The translations under genes were made by a program, and so were the position numbers. Positions 18,716 through 27,982 of a DNA stretch of 64,000 bases are shown here, in pieces. Each line of letters starts with the position of its first letter. Positions within the stretch are counted from its first letter, which is position 1. The stretch is taken from contig NZ_VFOR01000002.1 of the NCBI RefSeq assembly GCF_006716235.1, positions 496,001-560,000 of the forward strand, in the 5' to 3' direction. The notes below the pieces were generated by a model. The model saw nothing but the letters and a program-made list of their open reading frames with translations, searched no databases and was not told the DNA's origin. The stretch comes from Propioniferax innocua (GTDB taxonomy: Bacteria > Actinomycetota > Actinomycetes > Propionibacteriales > Propionibacteriaceae).

Positions 18716-20625
18716 ATGCGTACCCCGCTGCGCTTTCTCACCGCGCTGCTCGCCCTCATGGCGAGTTTTCTCCTCCTCACCTCCGGCACCGATCGGGCCG
18801 CACAACCGGCCCCGCTGCTCCGTCCACCACCCCGCCGAAATCACCAAGGCTGACGTCGGTGCCTGGCTCGATAGCGCTGTGTTTCCCATGCTGGATCAGG
18901 CCGAAGCCCCCGGTGTCACCGTTTCGGTCGTTCACGACGGCGAGCTGCTCACTGCCCGCGGCTACGGCAGCTCCGACCGGGCCACACGGCTCCATGACTG
19001 CGCCACTCCCGTCGATCCCGAACGCCATCTGTTCCGCATCGGTTCGGTCTCGAAACTGTTCACTGCGGTTTCGGCGATGCCGCTCGTCGGAGAGGGGCAA
19101 TTGGGCCTCGACGCCGATGTGCAGAAATACTTGGATTTCGACTCAACACACCCAGGGGCACGGTGACCGCCCGCCACCTCCTCACACACAGGTGGCTTCG
19201 AGGAGTACATGGGCGAAGGCTTCATAGTGCCCACACCTGAACAGATGAAGCCACTGGGAGAAGCCGTGCAGGATCAGCCTGACCAGATCTACGAACCCGA
19301 CACCGTGACGGCGTACTCCAACTTCGGCACAGCTCTGCTGGGTCGGCTCGTCGAGATCATTAGTGGCCAGAGCTACGCCGATTACGTCGACCAGCACATC
19401 CTCCAGCCCCTCGATATGACGCACTCAAGTGCTGCTCAACCGCTGCCCGCCGACCTGCAGCCCGACATGGTCTCAGGCTTCACCACGTTCGCGGGCACCG
19501 AGCCTGCGCCGTTCGAGCACATCTCCGGCGCCCCGGTGAGGTCGATTTCTGCAACGAGCGTCGACATGGCCAGGTTCATGAACTTCGCGCTCGGGCATGA
19601 GCCGCGGATCCTGAAGCGAGAAACCCTGCAAGTGATGCAGACGCCCGCCCTCGACCCAAGCAAGGCTGGCGTGGCCACCACGTCCACCGAGACCATGGGG
19701 TTGCAGTTCTGGCTGGGTCAACGCAACGGCCACGACATCGTCTATCACAGCGGAGACACCGGCGTGTTCCACAGCATGTTGATGGCCGTCCCCGACAAGG
19801 ATCTGGCGGTCTTCATCTCCAGCAATGGCAACGGCAACGGTGACATCAACATGCGCGCCCTCATCGCGTCATTCGACGACCGCTATCTGGGTGCTGCTGC
19901 TCCTGTGGGCCCGGCCATCGACAGCGCACCGGAGGACGCCGCGAACTCGCCGGCAGCTACGCCCTTTCGCGTCAACAGAGGTCCGGCGTGCTCAAGCTCG
20001 TGAGCCCGATCTCGCAGATGCACGCCTCGGCCGATGCCGACGGCACCCTCACTCTCGCCGGCATGAAGCTCCGGGAGGCGAGCCCGAGCGTCTGGCAGCA
20101 GTTCGAAGGCCGTGACCCGATGGGTGGAGCCATCCATCGGGTCACGGCACGCTCGTTCTCTTCTCGGCGCATTCGCTGCTGAAGGTCCCGTGGTATGAGC
20201 ACAAGCATCTGGTGTTCGGGCTGGCGCTGTTCTGGGTCATCGTCACCGTGGCTGCGGCCGTGGCACTGCGTCGCAGAAGGGCGTCCCGGGCTTGAGAGGC
20301 GGAACAGGTGTCGCGGCTGACGCTGTGGGCTCGGCGTCTGACCCCATTCGCGGCCTTCGCGCCGCTCGCCGTGCTGATGGCCATGATGTTCGTGCAGAGC
20401 ATGACGAACATGACGCCCGCTCCCGTTCTGGTGCACATTGCGCACGTGTTCATCGTGATCGCGCTGATCGCCGGGGTGGCCGCAGCCGTACGGGCGGTCA
20501 GGGCGTTCCGAGGATACGACGGGTGGCGTCCGATCGTCGGCAACGGCGTCCTGACGCTGGCGTTGCTGGTGTTCGCCATCCAATGCGTGCAGTTCAACCT
20601 GCTCGATTTCGGAGTTCGCTTCTGA
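18716..20625 (+). pseudogene. Class C beta-lactamase-like serine hydrolase with C-terminal membrane domain, multiply broken
   Basis: ATG 18716, behind AGAAGGG, starts a signal peptide (MRTPLRFLTALLALMAS). The mature domain follows in other frames: IGSVSKLFTAV with the SxxK nucleophile near 19040, VTARHLLTH near 19160-19190, GGFEEYMGEG and AYSNFGTALLG (YxN) from 19190, and HSGDTG near 19750. Later pieces continue at 19946 (LAGSYALSRQQ), 20140 (GHGTLVLFSAH plus a membrane helix) and, after an in-frame TGA at 20293, a last three-helix segment to 20625. I count about five frame changes plus one stop. Several coincide with short repeats: the G4 run near 19155, the CACACACA near 19182 and the AA near 19945. 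It is either a decayed gene or poor local assembly. Confidence 0.8.
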
Positions 20626-20675
20626 AGGAAACCGCGGGCCGTTCCCACCTCAGGACGGGTGAGACGATCAGGAGC

Positions 20676-21173
20676 ATGACGCCAGAGGTCACGCGCAAGA
20701 CACTGTCCGACAAGCTGATACGAGAGTTCTGCACCATCGGATCCGAACTGGATTGGACGCTGGGCTCCGACGCCACCCAACGCCACCTGGAGTCCCGCGG
20801 TTGGGCCATCATCGACGACCTGTCGATGAAGTACGGAGACATGTCCGCCTCCGTCGTGGGCGGTGAGGCATGGACGTTGACGATCAACGTGATGCACACC
20901 CGTTGGGCTCTCGACGCCGACAAGCATCGTGGCCCCGGGGCCGCACGTATCCGTCACGTCATCGGTCTCGTGCGTGAGACGTTGGGAGCCGAGCCAGAGC
21001 CCATCAAACTCGACACGGGGAAATTCGCGGCCCGCTGGCTCCTGCCACCCGGGACGTCGGTGCTGGTGGAGGAATCGCACCTCCGTCATCTCTCGGTCGA
21101 GAGCACCGAGGCAGAGCGTTTCCGCGTGGAGAAGCCTCACAAGTACGCGCAGTATCTGGACGTGGACGAGTAG
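20676..21173 (+). CDS. Small unknown protein, intact copy 2 of the PHKYAQYL family
   Basis: A 165-residue soluble protein with no recognised domain. It is the intact paralogue of the frameshifted gene at 1695-2179 and of the remnant at 3906-3960. Shared blocks are the DW...GW region (about residues 25-45), RIRHVIGLVRETLGAEPEPI, LDTGKFAARWLLPPGTSVLV and the tail FRVEKPHKYAQYL. AGGAG lies just before ATG 20676. Charged, with alternating beta-like and helical segments; no signal peptide. It lies in accessory DNA between a broken hydrolase gene and YrdB. Confidence 0.7.
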   Translation: MTPEVTRKTLSDKLIREFCTIGSELDWTLGSDATQRHLESRGWAIIDDLSMKYGDMSASVVGGEAWTLTINVMHTRWALDADKHRGPGAARIRHVIGLVRETLGAEPEPIKLDTGKFAARWLLPPGTSVLVEESHLRHLSVESTEAERFRVEKPHKYAQYLDVDE

Positions 21174-21204
21174 GCCGGCCGTCCCGATTCGGGCTGCAGT
21201 CGCG

Positions 21205-21504
21205 TCACGTGGACAGGCGGCGGTGGACCAGCACGGCCAACACGACGGCTCCGATGATGAACCAGATGATCCGCAACGTGATGTCCACCGGGTCCGGGAG
21301 GGCGATCGGCGCCTTCGGCGCGTGGAGTGTGCCCCACCACGCGGCCATCACCGCCACGCCCAGGACCCCGGCCAGGGGATGGATCAGCCGCCATCCGGCC
21401 GCGGCGATGGTTGCATAGACCGCCATTTCGGCGGCGAACACCGCCACGTCGAATGGGGCCACACCGGTGTCCTTCAACTCCACTCCTCGCACATTGGCTC
21501 GCAC
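21205..21504 (-). CDS. YrdB-family (DUF2568) small membrane protein
   Basis: A 99-residue protein with four predicted membrane helices. The pattern ...FAAEMAVYATIAAAGWRL, GVLGVAVMAAWWGTLHAPKAP and RIIWFIIGAVVLAVLV is that of YrdB/DUF2568 proteins, including the WGTxxAPKAP loop. GTG start at 21504. Function unknown. It is convergent with the copy 2 gene. Confidence 0.75.
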   Translation of the reverse strand: MRANVRGVELKDTGVAPFDVAVFAAEMAVYATIAAAGWRLIHPLAGVLGVAVMAAWWGTLHAPKAPIALPDPVDITLRIIWFIIGAVVLAVLVHRRLST

Positions 21505-21635
21505 AGACCCTAGGGCAGCAATGCGTCAGAATCATGCTTCTGGGGTCAACGCTCGATGAACATCGCGCTGGCTGTGTTACACCGGACTGCTCATATGACA
21601 CCCTGACGCACAGACCTCCACGATCAGGAGCTGCC

Positions 21636-23432
21636 GTGAGCAATGACCTGCACCTTGACATTCCGCAACTGACGCGGGCGCTGGCCAAACACCCTCCGAG
21701 AATCCCGCTGCCGGAGGTTCCGGACTTGTGGAGTGCCTTTCGGGCCGCTTCGGTCGTCGCACCACTGCAGGACCAAGCCCCCAAACGCGCCCGCACTCCT
21801 GTGCCCTTCGGGCAGGGCCTCACCGGAACCCCGCCCGCAGGCTATGGATGTGGCCCGGCCTTCCTGACCGCGAGCAAGAAGGTGCACGGACACCCCACGT
21901 CGTTCCTACGGGTGTTCGTATCGTTACCGGAACAATTGGAGACGCCTCGGACGGGCAAGGACCGGGTGCGGCTCACCGGACGTCAGGTGCTCACAGCGAT
22001 ACCCGAAGGCTGGGGTCTGCAGATCGTCGCTGGGGGCGTCAAGCATTGGATCTTGCCGGAGGTCGTCGCGCACGAGGCCCGTCGTGCCTCCGAGGAGATC
22101 GAACGCGATCAGCGCGCTGCGGCGCATCATTGGGGTCTGTCGGTGGATCCCGATGCTGGCGGCGGATTCACCCGAACCCGGAGCGTCGACGGCTTGGAGA
22201 CATGGCTAGCCGGCCTGGGAGATCTCGGCGACGCCAAGATCCGGCTTCTGTTCCGGCAGATGGGCGAGCGCTGGGAGGCCCGCGGGTGGGCCGAGCTAGG
22301 GCCGGACCCCATTCCCGAGACGCGCCTCGTGTCCTTCCTCGATCACGGCCTTCCTGCCACCTGCAAGGATGCCGACGCTTCCGATCTGGTAGAATTTGCC
22401 GCGCCCCCACCGGCGATGATCGAGGCGCTCCAGCAGTGGCGCGCCGACGACGCTTGGCCGGGGTTTGGCACCTGGCTCTCGGCGGTGTTCACCATCGATG
22501 TGAGTGATGCGGCCCCGACGCTGACCATGATGCGCCAGCACATCAACAGCGATCACTTGCCTGCGTTCGATCCGCCGCTGACGGCTGCCGACCTACAGTG
22601 TGAGCAACGACGCAATCCGCGCACCGCGTGGTGGATGCCCGATTGGTTCTTGGTTTCCCTCCGCCCGGACACGGAGGAGGCCGCGCTTCCCGAGGCCGAG
22701 ATCCCCGCCCCGCCATCGGGGGTGGACGCCGAGCGGTACTTGAAGCAGCTCGACCGTGCACCGGCACAACCGGCCTCGCCCCGAGATCCGTTGCGGTTGG
22801 GGGATTTCCTGGACCTGAAAGATCAGATCCAGAAGCTGGGTGCGCGGGGGTTCTTGGCGAACCATGAGTCGGAGCTGCCGTGGTTGGCTGCGGAGTTCCG
22901 GCGCATCGCCGCGCCCCCGGATGAAGAACCGATCAGTGGGTTGGGAAATCTACTGCACATCGCGTTGCGGATACGCAACGACGACGAGGGACGCCAGCAG
23001 CTGGTCCGCGCGTTGCTCGCAGCCGGCTGGCCGGTGAGCACGTGCCGGGCAGGGAGCTACAACGAATTGCTGATCTTCCTCGACTCCGCTGTGCCCGATG
23101 ACGTGGAAGACTACGTGGAGCTGATCATGCTGCTGCTCCGTGCAGGCTGTCACCCCAGTTTGATGGATCGTTTCGGCCAACGCTTACTTACGCGACTTGG
23201 AACGCCCCGCATGACCAGGCACGACCTAAAGCCGGTGCTCGATGTGGTGTTCTCCCGAGACGACCTCGAACTGACCCGTATCGACTCCTCCGGCGGCAGC
23301 GCGTTGCGCGTTGTACGGCAGCGTCGCCGCGTCATGCCCGATCGTGCGAACCGCGTGCTCGCATGGTTGATGCATCACGGACATCACGTGCCATTCCTCG
23401 GAGAGGACCCCAAAACCACCGTACTCGTCTGA
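21636..23432 (+). CDS. Large protein of unknown function with SseB-like and ankyrin-like segments
   Basis: A 598-residue protein from GTG 21636 behind AGGAG. I do not recognise the whole. Around residues 105-125, TGRQVLTAIPEGWGLQIVAGG resembles the end of SseB-type domains found in actinobacterial secretion-linked proteins. The middle is tryptophan-rich (TAWWMPDWFLVSL). From about residue 420 the sequence becomes helical with ankyrin-like spacing: RQQLVRALLAAGWPVST, YVELIMLLLRAGCHPS, ANRVLAWLMHHGHHVPF. No signal peptide or membrane helix. The next gene starts 52 bases on. The SseB-like and ankyrin assignments are tentative. Confidence 0.6.
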   Translation: MSNDLHLDIPQLTRALAKHPPRIPLPEVPDLWSAFRAASVVAPLQDQAPKRARTPVPFGQGLTGTPPAGYGCGPAFLTASKKVHGHPTSFLRVFVSLPEQLETPRTGKDRVRLTGRQVLTAIPEGWGLQIVAGGVKHWILPEVVAHEARRASEEIERDQRAAAHHWGLSVDPDAGGGFTRTRSVDGLETWLAGLGDLGDAKIRLLFRQMGERWEARGWAELGPDPIPETRLVSFLDHGLPATCKDADASDLVEFAAPPPAMIEALQQWRADDAWPGFGTWLSAVFTIDVSDAAPTLTMMRQHINSDHLPAFDPPLTAADLQCEQRRNPRTAWWMPDWFLVSLRPDTEEAALPEAEIPAPPSGVDAERYLKQLDRAPAQPASPRDPLRLGDFLDLKDQIQKLGARGFLANHESELPWLAAEFRRIAAPPDEEPISGLGNLLHIALRIRNDDEGRQQLVRALLAAGWPVSTCRAGSYNELLIFLDSAVPDDVEDYVELIMLLLRAGCHPSLMDRFGQRLLTRLGTPRMTRHDLKPVLDVVFSRDDLELTRIDSSGGSALRVVRQRRRVMPDRANRVLAWLMHHGHHVPFLGEDPKTTVLV

Positions 23433-23483
23433 CGACCTGCCCCTTCTTCTCACCTCATGCCGCTTCGTCCTCGAAAGGAAATC

Positions 23484-24077
23484 GTGTCCACACCGCAGAC
23501 GGTCCAGCACTACACGGCCCGCGCCGATGAGTACGCCCATCACCTGGGGTCGCTGGAGGCCACCCATCCGGCGGATCGAGAGCTCATCGGGCGATGGGCG
23601 AGCGGCGTGGGAGGTCGCATCATCGACCTCGGCTGTGGCCCCGGACATTGGGCGGCTTTCCTGCATCAGCAGGGCGCGTCGGTGCGTGGCATCGACCCGG
23701 TGGAACGATTCATCGACATCGCTCAGCGCGCGCATCCGGAGGTCGAGTACGACGTCGGGTCCGTGATGGAGCTGGCCGATGGGGCGGCCAACGGCATCAT
23801 GGCGTGGTATTCCCTGATCCACCTCGAGCCCACGGAGATGGAGCCGGCTCTGAGGCGATGCCGGTCCGCCCTCGTTCCGGGTGGGTCACTGCTGATCGGA
23901 TTCTTCGACGGTCCCGCGGTGGAAGCATTCGATCACGCGGTCACGACCGCCCACTTCTGGCCCGTGCACGAACTCTCGGCCCTACTCGAAACGGTCGGCT
24001 TCTCGATCCTCGAAACGGTGCAGCGTCACGACGAGGGCTCACGACCCCACGCCGCGATCATTGCTGCACTCCCCTGA
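23484..24077 (+). CDS. Class I SAM-dependent methyltransferase
   Basis: A 197-residue methyltransferase. SAM motif I is IIDLGCGPGHWAAFL. Motif II-like VRGIDPVERFIDIAQ, motif IV-like ANGIMAWYSLIHLEP and the post-motif VPGGSLLIGFFDG follow in order. GTG 23484 was chosen because AAAGGAAA ends 3 bases before it; an upstream ATG at 23457 lacks a site. The small-molecule substrate is not predictable. Confidence 0.85.
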   Translation: MSTPQTVQHYTARADEYAHHLGSLEATHPADRELIGRWASGVGGRIIDLGCGPGHWAAFLHQQGASVRGIDPVERFIDIAQRAHPEVEYDVGSVMELADGAANGIMAWYSLIHLEPTEMEPALRRCRSALVPGGSLLIGFFDGPAVEAFDHAVTTAHFWPVHELSALLETVGFSILETVQRHDEGSRPHAAIIAALP

Positions 24078-24158
24078 AACACGGGGCGGCCCTATCGCTG
24101 ACCCAAACCGTGTTGTTCACACTCGTGTGCAGTGCGTCCATTGCCTACCGTGGGGGGC

Positions 24159-25073
24159 ATGTCCACGCCGAGCACAGCCATCACCCATTCGCGTCGCGGA
24201 ATCCTCACCGTGTTGTTGGGTGCGTTGTTTTTCTCGGTATCGGCAATCGTCATCAAGCTCGCCGCTGTCGAGCCCATCACCACCGCGACGCTGCGTTGTG
24301 CGATCGCGGTTCCCCTCTTGGCCCTCCTGGCCCTCCGGGAAAAGTCCTCACACGGTGCACTCTCAGGTCGCAACATCTGGTGGTCGATCGCCGCGGGGAT
24401 AGCCTTGGGAATCGACTACGCGGCATGGACCGCATCCATTTTCAAGGTCGGCGCCGGTGTCAGCACGGTGCTGCTGAACTTCCAAGTGATCGTCCTGCCG
24501 CTGCTGGCGTGGATGTTCGACAAGGAGCCTGTCTCACGACGCTTCAAGCTGGCGGCCCCAGTGATGCTGTTGGGCATCGGCATGTTGGGGGGTCTGTGGG
24601 GATCAAGCGAGCTCGGGCCGGAGGTGTTGACCGGTACTGCTCTGGCGCTGCTGGCAGGCGTCGGCTACGGCATTTACATGTTCATCACCCGACGTACCAC
24701 CCGTAGCGGGAGCAGCAACATCATCCAACAGTTGGCGTGGGCCACCGCGTCGGCGGGAGCGACCACCGCGGTCGTCGGTCTGTTCTTCGGGGGCCTCCAG
24801 TTTGCGGAGATCACGCCCCAAGCATGGGCGCTGCTGATCGCACTCGCCGTGGTCGGGCAGGTTATCGCGTGGCTACTCGTCCATCACGGCAGCGCGAACC
24901 TCAGCCCCTCCACAACGGCGAGTCTGCTGCTGGCCCAACCAGTCTTCGCTCTGATCATCGCAGCGATCGTTCTCGCCGAACGTCCCACAGCGATCCAGCT
25001 GCTCGGGGCCGGTCTGGTCGTCCTGGCTGTGGCGGCGTCCCATGGACTGTTGTCGCGACGCTCGGACGCGTGA
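24159..25073 (+). CDS. DMT-superfamily transporter with two EamA domains
   Basis: A 304-residue protein with ten hydrophobic helices in two EamA repeats (about residues 15-145 and 155-295). The first repeat begins GILTVLLGALFFSVSAIVIK and the second ends LQLLGAGLVVLAV. Such proteins export amino acids or metabolites. TACCGT at 24146-24151, 7 bases before ATG, could make the transcript leaderless; the G-run between them is the only ribosome-site-like sequence. Confidence 0.85.
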   Translation: MSTPSTAITHSRRGILTVLLGALFFSVSAIVIKLAAVEPITTATLRCAIAVPLLALLALREKSSHGALSGRNIWWSIAAGIALGIDYAAWTASIFKVGAGVSTVLLNFQVIVLPLLAWMFDKEPVSRRFKLAAPVMLLGIGMLGGLWGSSELGPEVLTGTALALLAGVGYGIYMFITRRTTRSGSSNIIQQLAWATASAGATTAVVGLFFGGLQFAEITPQAWALLIALAVVGQVIAWLLVHHGSANLSPSTTASLLLAQPVFALIIAAIVLAERPTAIQLLGAGLVVLAVAASHGLLSRRSDA

Positions 25074-25190
25074 GCCAACCTCCGTCGATCGCAGGGGAAA
25101 ACCTCACACCCATCACGCCGGAGCTGCCGCCGATCTCGGGTTCAGCTACGCTGTGCGGCCCATTAACCGCCTGAGCATCAAGGAACGCCC

Positions 25191-25562
25191 ATGCCCCATC
25201 CCCACGGTGCCACCCACACATCCGCCGGTAACCTGGTGACAGACCCCGCCAGCGGACTCGAGAAACTACTGGCCTATCAACCCTTGCAGGCACTGACCGG
25301 GCTGTACGGAAAGATCTCCCTCGGTGGCCACATCCACGTCACGCCGAACGAGCTCGCCTTCATCCCACACAGCCTCAATGCGACGCACACCGAGCTCCAC
25401 ATTCCGCTCGACCACATCACCGGCTTGCGTCCCCACCGCAGACTCGCTGCGGCACTTCTGACCGTCACCACTCAAACCGGTCATGAGTTCAACCTCGTGA
25501 GTTGGAAACGTCAGGCGATCATCGACGCCGTGAACCAAGCACGCAGCACACCACGCTCCTGA
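25191..25562 (+). CDS. Small GRAM/PH-like domain protein
   Basis: A 123-residue soluble protein, ATG 25191 behind AAGGAA. Residues 40-118 follow the GRAM pattern: GHIHVTPNELAFIPH, then LHIPLDHITGLRPHR, TVTTQTGHEFNLVSW and a final helix IIDAVNQA. Bacterial GRAM-like proteins are thought to bind lipids or partner proteins. The first 35 residues are low-complexity. No partner gene is evident. Confidence 0.6.
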   Translation: MPHPHGATHTSAGNLVTDPASGLEKLLAYQPLQALTGLYGKISLGGHIHVTPNELAFIPHSLNATHTELHIPLDHITGLRPHRRLAAALLTVTTQTGHEFNLVSWKRQAIIDAVNQARSTPRS

Positions 25563-25596
25563 CTTCAGTGGCCTTTGAGCATGGCCCGAACGCTCA

Positions 25597-26727
25597 TCAC
25601 GATCGTGCGCGGTGAGACCCCATCAACCGGATGACCATCTCTGCTGCTCGTGCAAGATGAACCTCCGCGTTCGCAAGCGCTTCGGACAAGGGCTCAGGCC
25701 CGGAGCCGATGGGCACGAGTGCGGTGAATCCGTGGTCGTGCAGCACGGCGGCGTCTGCCGCGACCCGCCCGGCGAAAGCCACGAGGGGCACCCCAGCGGC
25801 CCGTGCCTCACATGCCACCCCACTGAGAGTCTTGCCCATCAGGGTCTGGGCGTCGATGGCCCCTTCCCCGGTGAAGACAGCGTCGGCGTCGGCGATCACC
25901 GAGCGGAAGTCAACCGCCTCGAGGACCACGTCGATGCCGGGAACCAGATCGGCCCCGCAGAAAGCCCCCAGCGCGTAGCCCAGGCCGCCGGCCGCACCGG
26001 CCCCCGGCGTCTGCGCCGGCCCTTCCAGATGCCCGGCCGCCTCCGCAACCCGGCGCAGGATCTCATCCAGCACCGGGACATCATCCGGCGCAGCACCCTT
26101 CTGGGGGCCATAGACGGCAGACGCCCCGTTGTCACCCACGAGCGGATTGTTGACGTCACAGGCTGCCCGGACGCGAGTGCGCGCCAGACGCGGATCGACT
26201 CCCGAGGCGTCCACACTGACGACCTGCGCCAATTCCCGCGGCGTGGTGCCCAGCTCTGCCCCGCCACCATCCAAGAAACGGACGCCGAGTTCGGCGAGCA
26301 TCCCGGCACCGGCGTCGTTGGTGGCCGTGCCACCGATCCCCACGATGATCTCGCGTGCTCCCGCATCGAGGGCGGCGCGCATCAGCTGCCCGAGTCCTCG
26401 TGTGTCGGAGTCGAAGATCGACCGATCCTCCGGCGCGATACGCCCCAGTCCCACGGCCTGCGCCGCCTCGACGACCGCCACGTCGCCGGCCAATGCGAAG
26501 TGTGCGTGAGTCGGGCACCCCAGAGCGTCGACGATCTCCACCTGACGCATACCCGCATCCAACGCAGCAGCCATCGCGTCGGTGAACCCCTCCCCACCAT
26601 CTGCCAGGGGCACCGGAACCACCTCGGCACCCGGATCGGCGGCACGCACACCCCGCGCCAATGCCTCGGCGGCCTGCAACGCCGTGGCGGATTCCTTGAA
26701 CGAATCAGGGGCGAGCACGATCTTCAT
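25597..26727 (-). CDS. glxK: Glycerate kinase (GarK/GlxK family)
   Basis: A 376-residue glycerate 2-kinase of the GarK family. MKIVLAPDSFKESATALQAAEA is the conserved start (lysine in the FK motif), followed by ADGGEGFTDAM, VGIGGTATNDAGAGML and PGAGAAGGLGYALGAF, then GEGAIDAQTLMGKTLSGVA. It phosphorylates glycerate from glyoxylate or glucarate breakdown. AAGGAGG lies just before ATG 26727. No other glyoxylate genes are adjacent. Confidence 0.92.
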   Translation of the reverse strand: MKIVLAPDSFKESATALQAAEALARGVRAADPGAEVVPVPLADGGEGFTDAMAAALDAGMRQVEIVDALGCPTHAHFALAGDVAVVEAAQAVGLGRIAPEDRSIFDSDTRGLGQLMRAALDAGAREIIVGIGGTATNDAGAGMLAELGVRFLDGGGAELGTTPRELAQVVSVDASGVDPRLARTRVRAACDVNNPLVGDNGASAVYGPQKGAAPDDVPVLDEILRRVAEAAGHLEGPAQTPGAGAAGGLGYALGAFCGADLVPGIDVVLEAVDFRSVIADADAVFTGEGAIDAQTLMGKTLSGVACEARAAGVPLVAFAGRVAADAAVLHDHGFTALVPIGSGPEPLSEALANAEVHLARAAEMVIRLMGSHRARS

Positions 26728-26805
26728 GGCGACCTCCTTGTCGATTCGACACTGTAGCCGTGCGATCGAGCGTCCTCTGCGCCCCACCCTCGGCGCGGAG
26801 GATCC

Positions 26806-27247
26806 TCACGACGGAGCGCGAGCGAAAGCGCCGCTGCGCAGATCGGCACAGGTCGGGAAGCTCGACAGCAAGAACAGGATCGCCGCTGCGGGCAGGACCG
26901 TCAGGAAGCCGATCGCACTTCCCAGCAAGGCCCCGAACACGCCCCCGAGTAAGAACAGGAAGACGATCATGGTGTGAAGCTGCAGTCGGTTCTTGCTGGC
27001 GCGCACCGGATCGGGGCCGTTCGGGCGATTCCGATAGAGCATCTTGCCGAGTCGATGCCGATGTCGGTCACCATTCCGGTCACATGCGTGGTACGGATCT
27101 GGGCGTCGGTGACTTTGGTGATGAGCGCATTCTGCAGACCCATCGTCCAACAGAGAGTCATCACAATGGGCCAGAAGAGTCCCCGGTCGGTCGTCTTCTC
27201 CGCCAGTAGACCGATGAGGACCGTGGCCAGCGCTTCGAGGCCGACAG
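26806..27247 (-). pseudogene. Truncated, frameshifted DUF1275 (YoaK-like) membrane protein
   Basis: The minus strand from 27247 reads LTVGLEALATVLIGLLAEKT and MGLQNALITKVTDAQIRTTHVTG in one frame. The rest, GKMLYRNRPNGPDPVRASKN and the helices FLFLLGGVFGALLGS and AIGFLTVLPAAAILFLLS, continues in another frame. One missing base near 27045 (GAC TCG for GAx CTC) explains the change. GLQNAxxxxxTDxxxRTTHVTG is the hallmark of DUF1275. The N-terminal half is absent: the frame ends where the vapC gene begins, as if the toxin module replaced it. Confidence 0.75.
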
Positions 27248-27661
27248 TCAGTGCATCGCGCTTGGATCGATCAGCGGCACGGCGGCTCGCATGAAATCCT
27301 TCGTGTTCCGGGTCACCAGCACCAGACCGTGGACCTGCGCGGTCGCTGCGATCAAGGCATCCATCTCGGGCATGGGGTCGGGCACATGCAGTCCCGACGC
27401 GACGCTCGCCACGGACTCATCGACCGCCAGCACACGGCCCGCAAACAGAGGCCGTACGTCCTCATTCAGCCAGAGCCACAGCGGCGCCGCGCCAGCAGGA
27501 TCAGCCCTCTGCTTCCGGCGGATCCCTCGCTCGATCTCCAACAGCGTGATGACGCTGATCGCCAGATCTCCCACTTCCTGCTCGCTCAACCACCGCTCGA
27601 GCTGCTCCGACCGCCGACGCCGCGCGTCGCTCAGGACGTTCGTGTCGAGCAGGTACTTCAC
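27248..27661 (-). CDS. vapC: PIN-domain toxin, VapC family
   Basis: A 137-residue PIN ribonuclease. The acidic residues are in place: D6 (LLDTNVLSD), E42 (LLEIERG), D101 (EMDALIAATA) and N119/D122 (TRNTKDF). GTG start overlaps the stop of the antitoxin gene (GTGA), the usual coupling for toxin-antitoxin pairs. By family it cleaves RNA, often initiator tRNA. The end of the gene touches the truncated DUF1275 gene. Confidence 0.9.
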   Translation of the reverse strand: MKYLLDTNVLSDARRRRSEQLERWLSEQEVGDLAISVITLLEIERGIRRKQRADPAGAAPLWLWLNEDVRPLFAGRVLAVDESVASVASGLHVPDPMPEMDALIAATAQVHGLVLVTRNTKDFMRAAVPLIDPSAMH

Positions 27662-27909
27662 AGCTCTGCCTCGCGAGGCTCCTCCACCTGCCGAGGTTCG
27701 AGCTCGAGCTCGACATCAGCGGTCTGCCGTGCCCACAGACGATTCCCGACTCGTTCGCGTTCACCCGCCAGATGGTCGTAGTCCTCAACGGTCATCAGCA
27801 CATGTGCACGTCTGCCATGGTCGGTGATGGTCACCGGGCCATCGGCTGCAGCGCGCTTCGCCGCAGAAACGTCCCTGTTGAACTCCGCGCTCGAAATCGA
27901 GATGCTCAT
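27658..27909 (-). CDS. Phd/YefM-type antitoxin
   Basis: An 83-residue antitoxin upstream of vapC. MSISISSAEFNRDVSAAKRAA and GPVTITDHGRRAHVLMTVEDYDHL form the Phd DNA-binding fold. The acidic C-terminus (VELELEPRQVEEPREAEL) would wrap the toxin. ATG 27909 gives the family's normal start; the frame extends 10 codons further up. By analogy it represses its own promoter. Confidence 0.88.
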   Translation of the reverse strand: MSISISSAEFNRDVSAAKRAAADGPVTITDHGRRAHVLMTVEDYDHLAGERERVGNRLWARQTADVELELEPRQVEEPREAEL

Positions 27910-27982
27910 GCGCACTCCCCTCGAAAATCCAACGACCACGTTTTACCTACTATAGGCATTCTCCTGCAGCGTCGACGAAAGC

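Noticed and set aside
18879-19166. Independent small protein from one piece of the serine-hydrolase gene
   Set aside because: The piece contains the SxxK motif but ends mid-domain, and the next pieces continue the same protein in other frames. It is annotated as part of one broken gene.
23457-23483. Upstream ATG start for the methyltransferase
   Set aside because: No ribosome-binding site, while GTG 23484 has AAAGGAAA at good spacing and the fold starts after it.
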